Positions 1 to 10,525 of a stretch of DNA of 64,000 bases are shown here, one piece after another. Both the position numbers and the translations under genes were made by a program. Location: the NCBI GenBank assembly GCA_028554795.2, contig CM068829.1:136903579-136967578 (forward strand), read 5' to 3'. The notes beneath the pieces were generated by a model. The model worked only from the letters and a program-made list of their open reading frames with translations. It was not told the origin of the DNA and made no database searches. This stretch comes from Sinohyriopsis cumingii. Taxonomy: Eukaryota; Mollusca; Bivalvia; Unionida; Unionidae. Numbering within the stretch: the stretch's first letter is position 1; every line of letters starts with the position of its first letter.

Positions 1-651
1 TAATCAGAACGAATAGTATCGCAAAATGGAAGTATGTGCTGTAATAGTTTATGTTCAGTTACGCAAGCTACGTCAACATTATATTTATCCAGCATTGCAC
101 TAAAGCTAAGAGCAGAGGACATAATTCCTATAACATTCCAGGTCAGTATATTAAGATTCATATTAACTTGCAATATAGGCATATTAATACTTATGCATCG
201 TGAAAGCAGGACTAAAATGACAAAGATGACAAAACACATTAACTTACGACAGAACATAATGGCAAATTTATGAACAATTAACTGTCACCCTAGTCACAGA
301 ATATCGCATCCTGCACCTTCATTTGCCTCCTGATCGCGATTGCTAAACCTGTCTCGCCAAGATTGATTCCCATACCACCTTCTTACATAAACACCTTTTG
401 GCCATGTTACATCATTTTCAACAGTGTCGCAGTCTGAATTATATACAGTCAGCTTGGCCGATAGACAATTACGTCTACTGTGGATAAACTTTATGGATAA
501 CGGATCTATATCGTATTCTTTCAAGAATTTACCGAGGCCTTCAGCAGTAGATTTGACGCCAATGCCACCCACATAAAAGCGCCTTGTTCTACGTCTAACT
601 ACACCTTCAAATACAACATTCTCATTTTTGTCATCAACATCCTCATGTCCA
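1..651 (-). mobile_element. CR1/L2-like non-LTR retrotransposon, ORF1 C-terminus and ORF2 start, cut by window edge
   Basis: Read on the minus strand, positions about 650 down to 294 encode the C-terminal part of an ORF1 protein with an RRM-like fold signature: RRRTRRFYVGGIG, then a stretch ending near WPKGVYVRRWYG. This layout is usual for ORF1p of CR1/Jockey-group LINEs. The ORF1 stop is at 294-296. A second minus-strand frame, with ATGs near 181 and 160, then begins an apurinic-endonuclease domain (ILTWNVIGIMSS, then VDVACVTEHKL) and runs off the left edge. The order ORF1-ORF2 and the endonuclease start are what the family predicts. The 5' side stops at about 651, where an unrelated repeat begins, so the copy is 5'-truncated or interrupted there. 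Clade assignment is by motif memory only. Confidence 0.72.
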
Positions 652-1090
652 AATTTTATGCTTGAAATCAGTAGTATTAGCATCGAAGTATGTTGTAACC
701 CCCCTCCCCTTAGTACGCTACTGCAAGCAGACTTTGTCAAATGCTAAGAGACACTAACTTGCTGGAAAATTATAATTTTAATAATTTTGTGGACTCGTAT
801 ATTATAACCTTATAATGCGCCTTCATTTTCCATCAGGTAGGTCTCCAGGTCGAGTTGTCATGAAAAACAGGAACCAGTATCGTACATTCTTTTCTAAGCG
901 ACTTCTCCGATGGTGCAATGTGTCTATAGAGCGTCCGCCTCGGATGCGAGTGGTCGCGTATTCAAACCCCGCCCGAATCATACTAAAGACATAAAAAATG
1001 GTACTAGCAGCTGCCACTTTTGGTGCCGATCATTAAGAGGTTAGTGTTCGGATTAGCCGGCCTGTTGTCAGGATAGTGTGACTGGGTGGG
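652..1090 (+). repeat. 430-bp dispersed repeat with SINE-like tRNA-promoter segment, copy 1
   Basis: This segment matches 13,428-13,865 over its whole length with scattered differences. It starts with a piece resembling the tandem monomers at 10.5-13.4 kb (tagtattagcatcgaagtat). It then passes through a unique-looking middle and ends with a tRNA-like module carrying a degraded B box (gtattcaaacccc near 958-970). The 3' part also matches the SINE at 47.0 kb (attaagaggttagtgtt...). It is probably a composite non-autonomous element. No coding function is claimed. Confidence 0.7.
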
Positions 1091-4075
1091 ACAAGTTTGT
1101 CTTGTGTCCGCTAAAATGCAAAAGCCTACTGAACCAAGTCGAACAGGATACGTATTATACAACTTATTTTCGACGTTTCAGCGCCCCCCCCCCCCCCCTT
1201 AAATGCGTACATTTATTATCAGCATACCTCCATACGCAAGCCTATGCATTTGGGTTACCCCCCTCCCCCCTCTATGCGTACATACTAAATGGACGGCCCC
1301 TAACCATTCATGAGATGGTATTGATTCAAATTTATGAGTGCGATTGTGATGTACGCATTGTCCTACACAAACACGGGATGGTATTATTCAACCGTACATG
1401 TCCACAAAACTATATATATTTATAGATATATGTATACAACCATGGTACAACAATTAGGTATCTAATTACATAATGACAGTGTAGTGGTTAGCAAATTTGA
1501 GAAATATACTTTTTTATTCAGACACCATGCCAAAAGGAAAGAACTAACTTACAGTTTACTCTAAACTAAATTAAATTTACTATTTTTGTTTCCAGCATGG
1601 TCGGAATATGTTTAAATGTTTCATATTATGAAACAATTTGCATTATGGCTAAGTATATCTTAGAAGGAAATAAGATGTTCTTACGAACTCTTATTTTGTT
1701 GGTGTATTGGTTACCTCTCAACATATGAACCATTCTTTGCCATCTCACGATTATAATCCGTATGTACTTATGTGTTGTCTCATTTGTAGTATTAATTTTT
1801 AAATGTATACTTTGCTTGTAAAATGATCCCACTTTATATAAATGTACAAACACCGCAATCGTGATGTGCTTACAGGAATACATTCTTCTGAGTTCTACTG
1901 AAGTCAATTATTCAGTATAATTTGTAAAACGATATGGACTGATTGATAAAAGTGACTGTTTTCTTTACTTTGGTTTGTCGCAATATTTTTCTAACACAAT
2001 ACTAATATACACTGGTCACACATGACGCCCCAAAGAAGCAGTTGTAGTTAATTCTTTTTTCCCTGTAGTAATGGGATTTTTACAATATATGGCAGTGGCA
2101 GATGTACGTCGATTATCAGACAATGGTCGGCTTTTGCATTATTCACTTATTTCCCTACTGCGAGTGCGGACTGATTGACCGTTAAGCAAAATCTCAGTTA
2201 ATCTCTGCGATTTATGTGTTATCATTTTGATGCAACGTACGATATTGTCCCCAGTGTTTATTTAATTCCATCATCGTTTAACAAGACTTCTTTTCTTATC
2301 CACTCTAAATCAACTTTTGTTGACCAAAGACAATACATTTTATAAGCAAGGCAGAACGCAAAATCACATTGCCCATTCACGAGTACAATGAAAATATATA
2401 AACAAAAATAGTTAATAAAATTCCAAAGTATGTATAATATTGTAATATATTTTGGAGTATGCGCATTTGTTTACAGCTCTCCATTTTAAGGATTCATTAT
2501 ATACTTGCTTGAATATGGGAAGTCGGTGCTGGGATTATAGTCTTTAGACCGAAATAATTAGCCAGTTACTAGGGGCAAACGTTACGGAGTGAAGTGTAAG
2601 TGAGTTTCAAGATGACATGGTTTACTTTTGGTGAATTCAGGTCAGAGCCTCATGAGTGTCCCTGTCACTCAGTAGTCCCTATTCAAATCTAGTTGCGTGA
2701 ATTGATCGTGTGACTCCAGGTGCAGTATTTATGACTGGAGATTGGTAAATTATACAATGGAATCAACAGGAAAGGACTGTTCCGCCGTCGGCAGGCGCCA
2801 TTTATTGTTGCTATGGTGGTAAATATATTACAAAGTTACAGGCGTAATTAAGCAAAAAAATCATGATTTAAATGGCCTAAGGTGGCGTAGTAAAAACGGT
2901 TCCCTGTATTAGGTTGTTGAGTTGTATAGTTTCACGGCGTGAAATACTGGTGGTAAGTTACGGAAAGTTAACGAAGAGAAGCTTTGCAGTTGTGACCTTG
3001 ACATTCAATTGGGAAATTGGGATTTGTGGTCATGTATTAATTAGAGTAACATTATTGATAGAATGGACGCGTTGGACTTTCCAGTTTGCAGAAGTAGTTG
3101 TACAGGATTCCTTTGAATCAGGGGAAACTTATGACTCGTAGCGGGATTCGCGCAAGGGCTTGACATCGCTCGGTCAAGAAACCCCTTTGGTTGATACAAT
3201 ATTTCTTGCGTGAGCATAATGCAAATATGTATACTGGCTTGCACTGTTTTCAGCTATGATGTACGATGTTGAGATCTCAGTCGGTCAGAATATTCTTTAA
3301 CAATGGTATCTTTTATCCTAACACGTCTTTCAATACGGTTCCATTTCAATAGGGTACCATTTACCCCTTGCAATAAAGTATATCAGTTGGAGGTTGAGGA
3401 TGAACTAATCGATATTGAATTTCTCTAAGTACTGTTTGGTCAATGTTCGGATCTCATTATCTTGTTATTGCAAAAAATATATATTGGTTATAATCAATTA
3501 CACCTTTAGTTTTATGATCATTTAGACATTCTATTTAAATCCAGCATGGTATTAGTTAATATTTCGACGATATTATTATATGTGACCAGTACATTTCAAC
3601 AGGTATGATTATAAACAGTAAATATAGGCATTTAAACTGTAGGATAAAAAATTCTACTGAAAAATGTTTCATCAGCATAAAAAAATAAGGATTGTCAAAT
3701 CCGAGACTAGACAACATTTTATAGTACCTATATTTGCTCTTTTCAGGCCAAGTTCTCACATAATGGCTTGTTTTAGTAGATGTTTGCATTCGCTTGCTTG
3801 TTTTTGTGTGGGGTTTTTTGTGCTCCCACACAAAATGCGCATGCGCGGAATTTAATTTCCGTTGCCATGACGAATAAAAGTTACCGGCCATGCACCAACA
3901 TTTTTCTTTTTGCATCAGATTTGCATAACATGTTTAAAAGTAGTTATACTTGAACAAAAAGAACCAAAAAGAAAACTATCAAGTGTACAGAAAAAATAAT
4001 TTAATTTCTCGAAATAAAAGTATACATCACTGTTACTTAGCTACGATTTTCCACCTATAGAGGACGCCAGCAGGA
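1091..4075. other. No gene recognised; AT-rich intergenic or intronic sequence
   Basis: I see no convincing coding region. There is a C run near 1,183-1,198, and a small hairpin around 3,808-3,835 where ttttgtgtggg faces cccacacaaaa. Open frames here are short and lack recognisable motifs or codon bias. Confidence 0.5.
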
Positions 4076-4079
4076 AATG

Positions 4080-5965
4080 ACGTACATTTATCCCCACAAG
4101 ACGAAGTACTGGGGTGGGTGGGGGGTGAGGGGCACCAGACAGATCCCCCCCACTTTTCCAAAAAATTATGGTGTTTTATGTGTATTTATTCCCCCCCCCC
4201 CCATGTGTTGTATGTTTTATATTATGCAAAAGAATTTAGGTAAAAAACATTTAATTCTAATTTTTAACGGGGTATTTTTTTTTAAACTTAGTTTTATCTA
4301 TAGGGTTGTTTTTCCGAGTAGGTTTCCATCTTTCCATCACCTGACTTGAAATCCCTTCCCTATACTCTTGGTTGACCTTGGCTAGAGGTCGCCTATATCC
4401 CGTGTGTGCTATATGTATATATGCTATAGTTTGTGTATGCTATATTTTGCTTCCATGTTGGGATATCCTATATTTTTTTTTCCCCAAATCTCCCCAGTAA
4501 TCTTAGGACCTTATAATCGGATCAAGAAAAGGTTTATTTTTATTTATTTAATATATTTTGGAATTTTGGCGAAGTAACGGTGTATTATAATTTAATTAAG
4601 AAAAAAAAACCTTAATGTGTTCTGTGTGCAAATATATTGTGTCATTATTCACATATTGAATTTGTAAATTGAAATCCGCTGTACTCGAGTTGGAGTCCAT
4701 ACACGTTTTTATTTGCTTGTATTTCTCCCACCTAGAGTTAGGCCGTCTCAAATTATTCATTGGATTTCTGCCAAAATCTCTAAAAATGGTTGTTCTTCCC
4801 CCCCCCCCCACCCACACACACACAGTGGGGATTTACCGTGCAGTGCGAGAGCTGCACATTTAGAGCGAATAGAATTAGAAGAGAGACTTATTAGATCCTT
4901 TGTTTTCGTGTTTGTATGTAAAGTTTCCTATGTGGGGTGTTTTCCCCGACTCTTTCATAGCCCATGACGTCATTATCTCGTACTTTTCCCATATAGTTTC
5001 TCTGTCCCGATAATTAAGATTTGTGATAGGTTGCGTAATATAATTAAAGTCTATTTAATTATTTAATTTTAATTTTAATGGATAATAAAAAGAAACTGAA
5101 GCTTTTTAGGAAAATTTATAAGAAATTAAAAGGGTGGCGGCTACAGCAGATTCCAATCCGGGGTGGGGGTATGGGGGCAAGGGTTCACTTTGTGGTGGTC
5201 CCCTTTAAGGGGAGACTATCCATTGCCCCATCTCCCTCCCCTTCTTTTCACCCTTTGCAGCCCCGTCCCTCCCATTCACAAATCTTCCTAGAAGGTCTTT
5301 TTTCTAATTAATTTGAAAGGATTACAAAAAAATTGGCCTATTCATTTTTTTATGTTTATGACTTGGTCACATGCCATCATGGTTTTAGTTATGTAATCTG
5401 TTATTTTTCCTATTAAATTTTTGTTAAAGTTGCCATCTTGATATAAAATTTGGTTTCTTCTGTATTCTTATTTCTTGGATATCTCCATAATAATTGTATC
5501 CTGTCTTGTTTCCTAAACTCGCACTGTGCTATCGCATGATATTTTGTGGAGTTAGCACATTTGCACATGAGATATTTTACATGTATGCGTATCATTCTCC
5601 TTCGGAGTGCCACTTTACCAGTCAGCCATATGTCGTGTAGATATTTGAATATCAAGCTTTGTATTTTTGGAAAGCCGATGTTGGTCCAGTACCTCCAAGG
5701 TCTGTCCCAATTAACCGAGATATTTCCTCCTCTACTTTATTTTTAATTTTAGAGGTTAAGTTTTCCCTTATCCAATTATATGTTTCCTTAGTTTCAATTC
5801 CCCAAAGTTCCTCATTTTCCCTATATTTACATAAAAGTTCCTTTATACTTCTAAAGGTCCTTGGTTTTTCTAGTCTTTTTACCAGTTTATTATTTTTGTA
5901 GATGTCACTTACGTTTTTCATGCTAAAACCAAACCCGTAAATGTATAAAGCTTCCTAAGGGGTTT
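4080..5965 (-). mobile_element. L1/Tx1-like LINE, 3' part (copy B)
   Basis: On the minus strand this carries the end of an ORF2 protein and a long 3' untranslated region. The frame at 5,921-5,652 (IYKNNKLVKRLEKPRTF..., YNWIRENLTSKIKN) is homologous to the plus-strand LINE at 17,640-17,850. The frame at 5,655-5,413 (FKYLHDIWLTGKVALRRRM) matches 17,888-18,050 (FKYLHNTWLTDEEAIKRRM by translation). It is separated from the first frame by an indel. Below 5,400 the 3' UTR aligns with 18,550-19,600 on the opposite strand, including a shared stretch near 4,850 and 18,785 and a terminal G-rich tract. The 5' end is truncated near 5,965. Confidence 0.75.
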
Positions 5966-5979
5966 TGGGTTGGATATTT

Positions 5980-6660
5980 ACTTCTTTTACATTATAAATG
6001 AAATACTAGAGAGGAGGCCTAACTCGAATTGGGAGAAACACAAATAATTAAAGAAAGTGCGGACCCTGACTCGAATACAACCTGCCTCATTTTGAAAATA
6101 GACTTTAATGTGAGAAACGCCACACCATAGTCACTCACATAAAACAATAGGTTTTATTTTAATTTCAACTGGTAGTATACCGTTCATCTCGCCGGAATTC
6201 TAAATTGAAATTAATTCAAAAGCAACTAAATTTATACCAGGACAAACAAATAAATTTGAAAAGTCCATAGAAAAATATATATTAAGACAACAGGGACAAA
6301 TTTGACATAGTATTGCTGTCCCTATACACAGACTATGTAGCATACACACACCATAGCATTGATACACATGACATACACGGAACATAGGAAATCCTTGGCA
6401 AAGATCACTAAAAATCAAGGATATGAAATCTGAAAATGGGAATAAGACCCATGTTTCAGACTACTACCCTTTAGAAAACACTGGGACTAATTATAAACTA
6501 AACGTTTGATCAAAATTCCTTTTTTAAAACTTTAAACAAGCACACACATCTTGGGGTATACAAGAGTACATGAAAACACTTTATTTTTTGTGGTGGCGGG
6601 TGCATCTGTCTGGTGCGTCCCCCCCCCCAAAAAAAATAAATAAATAAATAATAATACTTT
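5980..6660 (+). mobile_element. L1/Tx1-like LINE, 3' UTR fragment (copy C)
   Basis: This is non-coding but aligns in order with 18,880-19,500 of the long copy. Shared pieces are gggagaaacacaaa.aa, gcatacacacaccatagca and the block ending in a C run followed by an A-rich tail (aataaataaataaataata at 6,637-6,655). It lies back to back with copy B on the other strand, the 5' truncation points almost touching. Two insertions or an inverted duplication would both explain this. Confidence 0.6.
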
Positions 6661-9125
6661 CGTAACCCATACTAGCGAAAGATTATCATTTGCAGTCACA
6701 TTGTATGTTCTTTAAAATAATGATTTTTTTTTTTATTTGCGAGATATCGTCGTATAGTTAACCTGGATACAATACAATCTTGGTCCGTTTGCACCTTGTA
6801 ACTTATCATGCGTGAATGGCAGGCGCCTTCAAGCAATCTGGTGATATTTTCGTTTCTTTTGCGATATTTTTTTTTTATTTGACATTAGCGATACACACAC
6901 AGTAAGGATGCATACGCATGCCGGCATCCGCTACATTTACGGAGTTCGTTGATATATTTTGTTCTCTAAATTTCGCATGATGAAAAAAGAAGGAATACAT
7001 TATAACAATGCAAGGTTAGTTTCTTTTATTTTATTTTCAATCAAGTGTTTGTTTATTGTACCGTGCCGGGGTGGGGTGGGGGGTGGGGGCACAAATTCAA
7101 CACAAAATTAGTTCCTTTCTTATCTGCATGGAATAATGGAGCAAATATGATTGACGATATTGACTAGTAATAACAAGCTTTCAATTTACACACACGAAGA
7201 CAACTTGAAAAATAGAAACAAACAATAAAATTAACTGGTAACTTCGCACTTGTTCAAGGTTTTGTAGTTACAATGGGGGGGGGGGGATTTTCTTTGCTAT
7301 TCTTTGGTTAGGCATGACTATTTCGCAGAAATACAAACAAATCTTTTGAGATGAGCATAAAAGACAATTTCTTTTCCTCCATACATTTACGATGCTCTCA
7401 AAGGACCCACATATTTAGGTAAAATTATGACCGTTACCAGGCGTTACTGAGTTGAAAAGATGCCGAGTAAACTTACGAATTACGCCACGTACAATGTATA
7501 AACAACACTTGGCAACTTTTAATGATAAAAGTTTGTGTTTTTATTTATCTACTTTTTTATTTAGTTATCAGAACTCTTTCAGAATAACAATGTAATTGCC
7601 GATTATACAGCTCGCCTCTAAGAAGATTTTCGTAGTTTCCAACTGCCATGCATAAAATAAGTTTATGCCAAAGTGATCGTGACCTGCATAATGTTGGCCA
7701 TTGTCACAGGGCATAACATTCATAAAACAATAAAGAGCATTCCTTTTTGTTCTATCAAAGCAGCGGAACCATAATGAGTTGATAAAACACAAGGATATTT
7801 GTTGTTGTTTTGCAAACCATTGCTAATAAAATCAGCTTCAGAAACTATTATTATTGTCCGCCCTAGAGGAAAGATTTTACAAGGTGGAAATCACTGACTG
7901 TCAGTATCCCTGGAATGACAACCAGTATGACAACTCTAACTAGTTTGTGCATCAGTAAATAATCTTGAGTAGCCACTGCACCTGAAATGCATGCAGTCCA
8001 TTCATCGAATACCTCCTATTCATTTATTGTATAATACACATTTTACTTACTAAGAATACCCTATCACAGTATAAATGTTTAGTCATAAATCGGGAAAGTT
8101 TACAACTGGATATGCATATTTATTTCTATTTTAACCGTACTGTCATAAAAGTACTTCTGTGGAGGCTAGTGTGTATATGTCATGATGAAAGGTTATGTCA
8201 TCAATAGTTTTCTTTCTTTGCTCTTTACAAAAAATCAAAATAATAAGACTTTCGTTCATCTTTTGTTAGATTTCATATTTTCTTGAGAAATTTTTTTAAA
8301 ATGTATCTGGAAAGTAAACATAAAAAAATACGATAATTTAAAAAATGAAATTTGGGTCTCCATCTAAAGAATTGATATATTCTTAGTTACTACTCAGTAA
8401 TTTTTAATTATTCATAAATGATTGTAAGAGAAATTAGTTTTACAATGTAAAAGTGCGAGTTTGCTCCGTTTACAGAAGGGTTTACTTGCTTTTCTCTTTG
8501 TATAATGCTCCCAGCTTTAAACTGCAGAGACAGAACATTACATAAGACAACGAATTTCAGTCTTAACCTAAAGCTCGATGCTGGAGAAGAGGTCACTAAA
8601 TTACCGTTTCCATAGTTACACACTGATCAGATAGAGCAGTCTCCCGCAGGTATCATTCCCTATAGATGAATTAGAGGCCAAGTAAACTGCCTTCATTTCA
8701 TGAGCTATACTAGTGTAGTATAGATGAAATAAGTTTTAAATTGCAAAAGTTGTCTCTTTTGTAACAAAGTTGTCTCTTTTGTATAACCAAAGTGCAAATC
8801 AATAAAGGAATATAATGACATGTAAAATTACATGAACAACAATGAAGGATCTTTTACGAGAGTCGCAAAAGATTGAAACTATTTAATGAATTTCATAAAT
8901 TTCATTTTAAATAATCTTAAATGTAAGATTATGTTATGTGTATCACATGACAGAAATGATATTCAATAAAAAGCATAAAAATAGGTTACATAATTGACTT
9001 TAAATTACATTCGTCATTACACCTTCAATTCATATGTCGTCATGCCGGCATTTGCTGAGTTATTGGGTGTTATTAAACGTATCATATAGTTACGTATGAT
9101 ACTGGAAAATATCATATGGGTATAT
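6661..9125. other. No gene recognised; non-coding
   Basis: I see no supported coding sequence. Notable local items are a G-rich tract at 7,068-7,089 with four or more G runs on the plus strand, a G run at 7,276-7,287 and a short tandem duplication (aaagttgtctcttttgta, 8,746-8,783). Confidence 0.5.
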
Positions 9126-9129
9126 TAAT

Positions 9130-9225
9130 CTTAAGAGGAGCCACATTGGCTCAGTGGTTAGCGTCTCAGACCTGCGACCGAAAGGATGCAGGTTCAACCC
9201 CTGCCATCGGATCAAATCCTCGACC
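9130..9225 (+). repeat. tRNA-derived SINE head
   Basis: A tRNA-like pol III promoter is visible: an A-box-like tggctcagtggttag (9,148-9,162) and a B-box-like ggttcaacccc (9,191-9,201). The sequence cannot be folded into a full tRNA with a clean acceptor stem as far as I can tell, so I call it a SINE rather than a tRNA gene. It resembles the SINE at 26.43 kb in its gctcagtggttagc core. Confidence 0.55.
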
Positions 9226-9439
9226 TTATTGGAAAATAATGAGATAACAAGTACATTCTACAAAGACATGGAACCTATTACTTCCACTGAAACGTACGAA
9301 ATGATCATCTAAATTTGCAAAAAGTGATCAGGAGAAGTGCGATCTGTTGAACTCGCAAGTTTGATATGTTACACGTTTAAAAAATTATGATAAACAGTTA
9401 CCGCATTTTGAAGTTAGAAATCAAACTTTTATTTCTGCC

Positions 9440-10525
9440 ATCATTATATATAAACAAGAAATTATTGATGTAATAACTAGTCTTGACCTAAACAAAACCG
9501 CTGGAACCAATCCAATAAGTAATAAACTTGTACAAGTATAGTTGAAGAAATGTATGTTCCATTGCAAATACTTTTAAATAAATCACTCCCAGCCAGCGTG
9601 TTCCTAACATAGTGCAAGCTAGCGTATGACATACCGATGTATAAGAAAGGAGATAAAACACTACCGTCTAAATACAGACTAATTGTTGACTTCGGCTAAA
9701 TTATATACACTATTCATAAGTCCAACCTTAGAATATACTTCTGGAGTCTGGGATAATTGCTCTATTGAAGATTCGGAAAGATCAGAATAAAGGGGGGAAA
9801 ATCAGATGGAAGATGCACGGATCGTTCCAGATCTATACCCATTAATTCTTCTAGATAGTCTCTTTATGCGGAAACTCTTTGGTTTGCACAACGAAGGAAA
9901 AGGAAGAGATTATGCATTATGTATTCGATTATAAATACTCAAGTACCTAACTATTTAAGCGAACTTCTTCCACAAAGGAGATATGAGGCATCTAATTATC
10001 GTCTACGTTACTCTCAAAGTATCACACCAATCTCTACCAAACTTTATATTTTCACACGACCTTTTACCATATACGATTCGTCTTTAGAACTCTCTCCCTG
10101 ATGCTATCCGAAATCCTCCAAATCTTTCTATTTTTAAGAAACGTTTCTCTAATTTAACTAACGGATCATCACACAAGCAGAAAGACATCTTATTGTAGCT
10201 GGGTAGTCACGTCACTTTTCAATGATAAATCTAGACTTAACCAAGAAGTGTGTTGAAAGGTAGAGCGAAAGAGCTGGGATCTTTGGCATTAGGTAAGGGG
10301 CAATAGACAAAGTGCTCAACTTCTTCATTATCATAAGCACATGCACACGTGAAAGAGTTAACTAAATTCACCATGTAAAGGTCGGAATTCAGGAGACTAC
10401 CTGCTTATCTAAGTTTAGTATGTAGGATATTAAGATGACATTTGTCAGTAGCATAATTTTAGCGTGATGACCCGTTAGTTGAATTAGAAAAACGTTTCTT
10501 AAAAACAGAAAGATTTGGAGGATGA
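9440..10525. mobile_element. Decayed CR1/L2-like LINE relic in foldback arrangement
   Basis: Plus strand 9,470-9,690 encodes a broken reverse transcriptase segment (SLDLNKTAGTNPISNKL, then YKKGDKTLPSKYRLI). Positions 9,919-10,190 encode the typical LINE C-terminal region (YLSELLPQRRYEASNYRLR, then PDAIRNPPNLSIFKKRFSNL across frames). From 10,255 to 10,520 the minus strand carries what should follow: a zinc-finger-like CACAYDNEEVEHFVYC. The segment 10,105-10,175 is repeated inverted at 10,465-10,520, so the relic is folded on itself. It has stops and internal deletions and cannot be active. Confidence 0.6.

Noticed and set aside
9130..9225. Functional tRNA gene
   Set aside because: A and B boxes are present, but no clean cloverleaf or acceptor stem was seen and a related SINE exists at 26.4 kb.
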